Source of the DNA: 40-80 sp040394775
GTDB lineage: Bacteria > Bacteroidota > Bacteroidia > Flavobacteriales_D > Crocinitomicaceae
Assembly: GCA_040394775.1 (NCBI GenBank)
Contig: JBEBRN010000009.1
Coordinates: forward strand, 1 to 64,000
Reading direction: 5' to 3'
Length of the DNA stretch: 64,000 bases
Shown here in pieces: positions 61,198-64,000 of this stretch (position 1 is its first letter; every line of letters starts with the position of its first letter). The position numbers were made by a program, and so were the translations under genes. The notes beneath the pieces are model-generated. The model worked only from the letters and a program-made list of their open reading frames with translations, was not told the origin of the DNA and made no database searches.

Positions 61198-61200
61198 GTT

Positions 61201-62733
61201 TTAATTTGGATTTATCACAAATGTTCCAACGCTCTCTTTTCTATTGAGCGAACTTTCTACGATAATTAAACTTACATCAATCATATTTCGTAATTCAACT
61301 AGTGCTTTTTCAAAAGTATTGGTACGCATCAATTCAGCCACTTGATCTTTAAGCTCTGTCAACTTTCTCTTAGCTTCATGTAATTCTGATTCTTTACGAA
61401 CGATTCCTACATAACGCATCATCGTTGCCTGAAGTGTTTTTTTGAGGTGGTTTAAAGAAGTGTTATTTGTTGAAGTGAGTTGCTCTTTACTTGCTGTAGA
61501 ATTGACTTCTAAATACGCTTCTGATGAATTGTGAGAAGAAGAGTCTATTAAATATTTATATATCCTATTGGAGTAAACGAGTGCCTCTAACAATGAATTG
61601 GAGGCTAGTCGGTTGGCACCATGCAATCCAGTATGTGCTGATTCTCCGCAAACAAATAAATTAGTAATGGAAGACTCTCCATTTTGATTGACCGATACAC
61701 CTCCGCAAACATAATGTTGTGACGGTGCTACTGGAATCCAATCGTGCGCAATATCAATACCAATAGATTTACACTGATCGTAAATCATTGGGAAGTGTTT
61801 TTTGAAAGCGTCGACATCTAAATGTGTGCAGTCTAAAAATACATTCGTGTCGCCATTTTTCTTAAGTTCAACATCAATGCTTTGTGATACAATGTCGCGA
61901 GGTGCAAGTTCTAACCGAGCATCATATTTTTCCATGAAACGTTCACCGTTACGTGTTTTTAAAATCGCTCCAAATCCTCTCACCGCCTCTGATATTAAGA
62001 AAGTAGTATCCATTTTTTCGGAGTAAAGAGCAGTGGGGTGAAATTGGATAAACTCCATATCTTGAATCTTCGCATTTGCTCGGTGAGCCATAGCGATTCC
62101 ATCTCCTGTTGCTATTTCTGAGTTAGTGGTCAAGCCATATATTTGCCCAATCCCTCCAGAAGCAAGAATCGTATGATTTGCTTTGTATAATTCTATATTC
62201 CCACTTTTCTCGTTCAAGACTTTGGCACCAAAACATTGGTTGTCTTGGACGATTAAATCGAGGGCGAAATAATGACTGAGTAATTCAATGTTTGCAATAT
62301 TTTCGATGTACTTTAACATAGCCGACACCATTTCTCGACCTGTTTGGTCTTTATGATGAACTACTCTGTGAACTGAGTGACCACCTTCTTTACCTAAATC
62401 GAAATGCCCTTCTTTGTCTTTGTCAAATCGTGCACCCCATTCAATCATTTCTTTTAATCGTTGAGGACCTTCTGTGATGACGATTTCTACCACTTCTTTA
62501 TTGCATAATCCTCCACCACAAATAAGTGTATCTTGGATGTGATCGTCGAAAGAATCTGCTTTTCGATCCGTTACAACCGCGATTCCACCTTGTGCAAATT
62601 GAGTGTTGGAGGTCGTGACATCCGATTTAGTGATGACTGTTATTGTTTTGTCAGGGTATTTCTCTGCTAATCTTATGGATAAACTGAGACCTGCGATTCC
62701 TGCTCCTATTATAAGGTAATCGGTTTTCATCAT
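61201..62733 (-). CDS. nadB: L-aspartate oxidase
   Basis: NadB of 510 residues, FAD enzyme that turns L-aspartate into iminoaspartate for quinolinate synthesis, using oxygen or fumarate. The dinucleotide motif is LIIGAGIAGLSLSIRLAE, with family blocks NTQFAQGGIAVV, HSVHRVVHHKDQTGREM, FIQFHPTALY, YVCGGVSVNQ and GLHGANRLASNSLLEAL. The start codon follows the nadA stop directly (TAA then ATGATG), so it is coupled with nadA. Confidence 0.97.
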   Translation of the reverse strand: MMKTDYLIIGAGIAGLSLSIRLAEKYPDKTITVITKSDVTTSNTQFAQGGIAVVTDRKADSFDDHIQDTLICGGGLCNKEVVEIVITEGPQRLKEMIEWGARFDKDKEGHFDLGKEGGHSVHRVVHHKDQTGREMVSAMLKYIENIANIELLSHYFALDLIVQDNQCFGAKVLNEKSGNIELYKANHTILASGGIGQIYGLTTNSEIATGDGIAMAHRANAKIQDMEFIQFHPTALYSEKMDTTFLISEAVRGFGAILKTRNGERFMEKYDARLELAPRDIVSQSIDVELKKNGDTNVFLDCTHLDVDAFKKHFPMIYDQCKSIGIDIAHDWIPVAPSQHYVCGGVSVNQNGESSITNLFVCGESAHTGLHGANRLASNSLLEALVYSNRIYKYLIDSSSHNSSEAYLEVNSTASKEQLTSTNNTSLNHLKKTLQATMMRYVGIVRKESELHEAKRKLTELKDQVAELMRTNTFEKALVELRNMIDVSLIIVESSLNRKESVGTFVINPN

Positions 62734-63660
62734 TTATGAGAATTGTAGCATTCTTTCAATTGGAATTAATGCTTTTGTTCGAATGTCTTCTGGGATGTTA
62801 ATTTCAGGTGTTTCATTGAGAAGACAATCATATAATTTTTGTAACGTATTCATTTTCATAAAGGCACATTCGCTACATGCGCACGTGTTATCCTCGTGTG
62901 ATGGTGCTGGTATGAGTACTTTATCTGGCACTTCTTGTTGCATTTTAAACAATATTCCAGCTTCTGTTGCAACAATAAATTTCATGCTTTCATTCGTCTT
63001 GACATAATTGATCATCCCTGCTGTAGAACCTACATATGAAGCCACTTTTAAAATGTGCGCCTCCGATTCGGGATGTGCAATAATGGTTGCGTCTGGATGT
63101 TCTTTATGTAATGCGAGTAATTTATCAATTGAAAATGCCTCGTGAACAATACATGCTCCTTCCCAAATAACCATGTCTCGACCCGTTTGACTTTTAACAT
63201 AAGCACCAAGGTTTTTGTCAGGGGCAAAAATAATAGGTTGTTCTTTTGGAATAGACTGCACGATTTTAAGCGCATTAGAAGAGGTGCAGATAATGTCGCT
63301 CATTGCTTTCACTTCAGCCGAACAATTAACGTATGTAATGATTGTGTGATTCGGGTACTTGTCAAGGAATGTCTTGAATTTATCGGGTGGACAAGAATCA
63401 GCTAACGAACAGCCTGCTGCTAAGTCAGGAAGTAATACCATTTTGTCAGGATTCAATATTTTTGCCGTTTCAGCCATAAAATGAACACCTGCGAATACAA
63501 TCATTTTAGCATCCGTTTTTGCTGCCTGTTGTGCTAAACCCAAACTATCACCAACGTAATCCGCTACTTCTTGAATTTCGGGTTCTTGATAATAATGAGC
63601 AAGAATAACAGCATTTTTTTCTTTTTTAAGCTGTAAAACTTTTTCTTTTAAGTCTTCCAT
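62734..63660 (-). CDS. nadA: Quinolinate synthase A
   Basis: NadA of 308 residues condenses iminoaspartate with dihydroxyacetone phosphate to quinolinate. Its oxygen-labile 4Fe-4S cluster is held by three Cys: candidates lie in YVNCSAEVKA, the WEGACIVHEAF region and CACSECAFMKMN. Other blocks are AHYYQEPEIQEVADYVGDSL and AGVHFMAETAKILNP. First gene of nadA-nadB. Upstream is an FNR/CRP-like site (63712-63727), so control by redox state is suggested. Confidence 0.97.
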   Translation of the reverse strand: MEDLKEKVLQLKKEKNAVILAHYYQEPEIQEVADYVGDSLGLAQQAAKTDAKMIVFAGVHFMAETAKILNPDKMVLLPDLAAGCSLADSCPPDKFKTFLDKYPNHTIITYVNCSAEVKAMSDIICTSSNALKIVQSIPKEQPIIFAPDKNLGAYVKSQTGRDMVIWEGACIVHEAFSIDKLLALHKEHPDATIIAHPESEAHILKVASYVGSTAGMINYVKTNESMKFIVATEAGILFKMQQEVPDKVLIPAPSHEDNTCACSECAFMKMNTLQKLYDCLLNETPEINIPEDIRTKALIPIERMLQFS

Positions 63661-63682
63661 ATTTGCAATATATGTGTGAATA

Positions 63683-63690
63683 CAAAAGAA
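63683..63690 (-). promoter_or_regulatory. Predicted -7-like element of nadA
   Basis: Minus-strand TTCTTTTG, one mismatch to TAnnTTTG, 23 bases before the nadA ATG. A start near 63677 would put the FNR-like site at about -42. Confidence 0.4.
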
Positions 63691-63711
63691 AGGAAACAGT
63701 TCTCTTTATAA

Positions 63712-63727
63712 TATGACCATAATCATA
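63712..63727. promoter_or_regulatory. FNR/CRP-like operator upstream of nadA
   Basis: TATGACCATAATCATA is an imperfect palindrome (TATGA-C/T-cata-A... with TCATA arm). The reverse complement of the cytochrome c site is TATGACCATAGTCATA, so the two differ at one base. Confidence 0.55.
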
Positions 63728-64000
63728 AACAATGTCTTTAACAAGGATAAAACAAAATCGTCAAACTGCTTCTTTTAATGCGAACGAATTATGAAGAATT
63801 TTTTAAATTATTTTATTTGTTTTCCGAATTGTAGAGTCTAAATCTAGTGTTTTTTCACATTGAAATGGGACTCAAAACACTTGTAGTCAACAGTTTTGAT
63901 TGCTCGTTTGCAATTTGTTTTTAGAAAATATTTTAAAATAGATTATAAACAGAAAATATTTTTTTTGTAAACTTTTAAAAGTTATCAAAATGTTAATTCA

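Larger units (their letters stand above)
63661..64000. other. Intergenic region upstream of nadA
   Basis: AT-rich region with no gene seen. It holds the nadA promoter and operator. A 12-base direct repeat AGAAAATATTTT lies at about 63923 and 63951. Confidence 0.55.

Overview
The window reads as chromosome of an AT-rich member of the Bacteroidota, most likely a flavobacterium-like or Crocinitomicaceae-like marine or freshwater bacterium. Reasons: a fused LpxC-FabZ protein, secreted proteins with C-terminal Por/type IX secretion (T9SS) sorting domains, an OmpA protein with PorE-like architecture, an S46 dipeptidyl-peptidase, many SxC lipoproteins, and promoters with the Bacteroidota -7 motif TAnnTTTG. 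No rRNA, CRISPR array, prophage or plasmid backbone was seen. The taxonomic call is inference from gene content only.

Layout. 1-4.9 kb: end of a membrane protein, GNAT acetyltransferase, SulP transporter, and a tightly coupled J-protein/MerR-like modulator/lipoprotein unit. 5-5.7 kb: a RAYT (REP-associated HUH transposase) carrying a perfect palindrome. 5.9-13.9 kb: pheT, rpe, a TrmA/RlmD-type methyltransferase, and lpxA, lpxC-fabZ, lpxD for lipid A. 14-22 kb: an uncharacterised membrane-anchored protein, a small secreted protein, an M3 metallopeptidase, PhnA, a VCBS-repeat T9SS cargo protein and an SGNH hydrolase. prfC (22.1-23.7 kb) is flanked by two copies of a dispersed intergenic repeat.

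24.1-31.6 kb is the accessory heart of the window: one minus-strand unit with a tail-fibre-like coiled-coil protein, a 953-aa T9SS-secreted alpha/beta hydrolase, and a tandem array of paralogous lipoproteins. Five copies are long (one frameshifted). There are also two recombination scars, one of which joins the 5' end of a lipoprotein gene to the 3' end of a uspA gene. N-terminal halves are near-identical at DNA level and C-terminal halves diverge. The array looks like it is evolving by duplication, conversion and deletion; an effector/immunity or surface-ligand role is only a hypothesis.

31.8-52.7 kb: PorE-like OmpA protein, CPBP protease, PlsC, RecR, LhgO, TauE, SDR, AhpD-like protein, S46 peptidase, Smr protein, YaaA, a seven-repeat secreted propeller protein, a DEAD-box helicase and MurB. 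52.8-53.8 kb: three tandem single-OB-fold SSB genes, all without the acidic C-terminal tip, with a LytTR-like direct repeat upstream. 54.1-57.4 kb: polysaccharide initiation genes. 57.6 kb: tRNA-His. 57.7-59.8 kb: M48 protease, LemA, lipoprotein. 60.1-63.7 kb: a c-type cytochrome and truncated haemoglobin converge on nadA-nadB. The cytochrome and nadA promoters share an almost identical FNR/CRP-like operator, both centred near -42 of the predicted starts, which suggests a common redox or nitric-oxide regulon.
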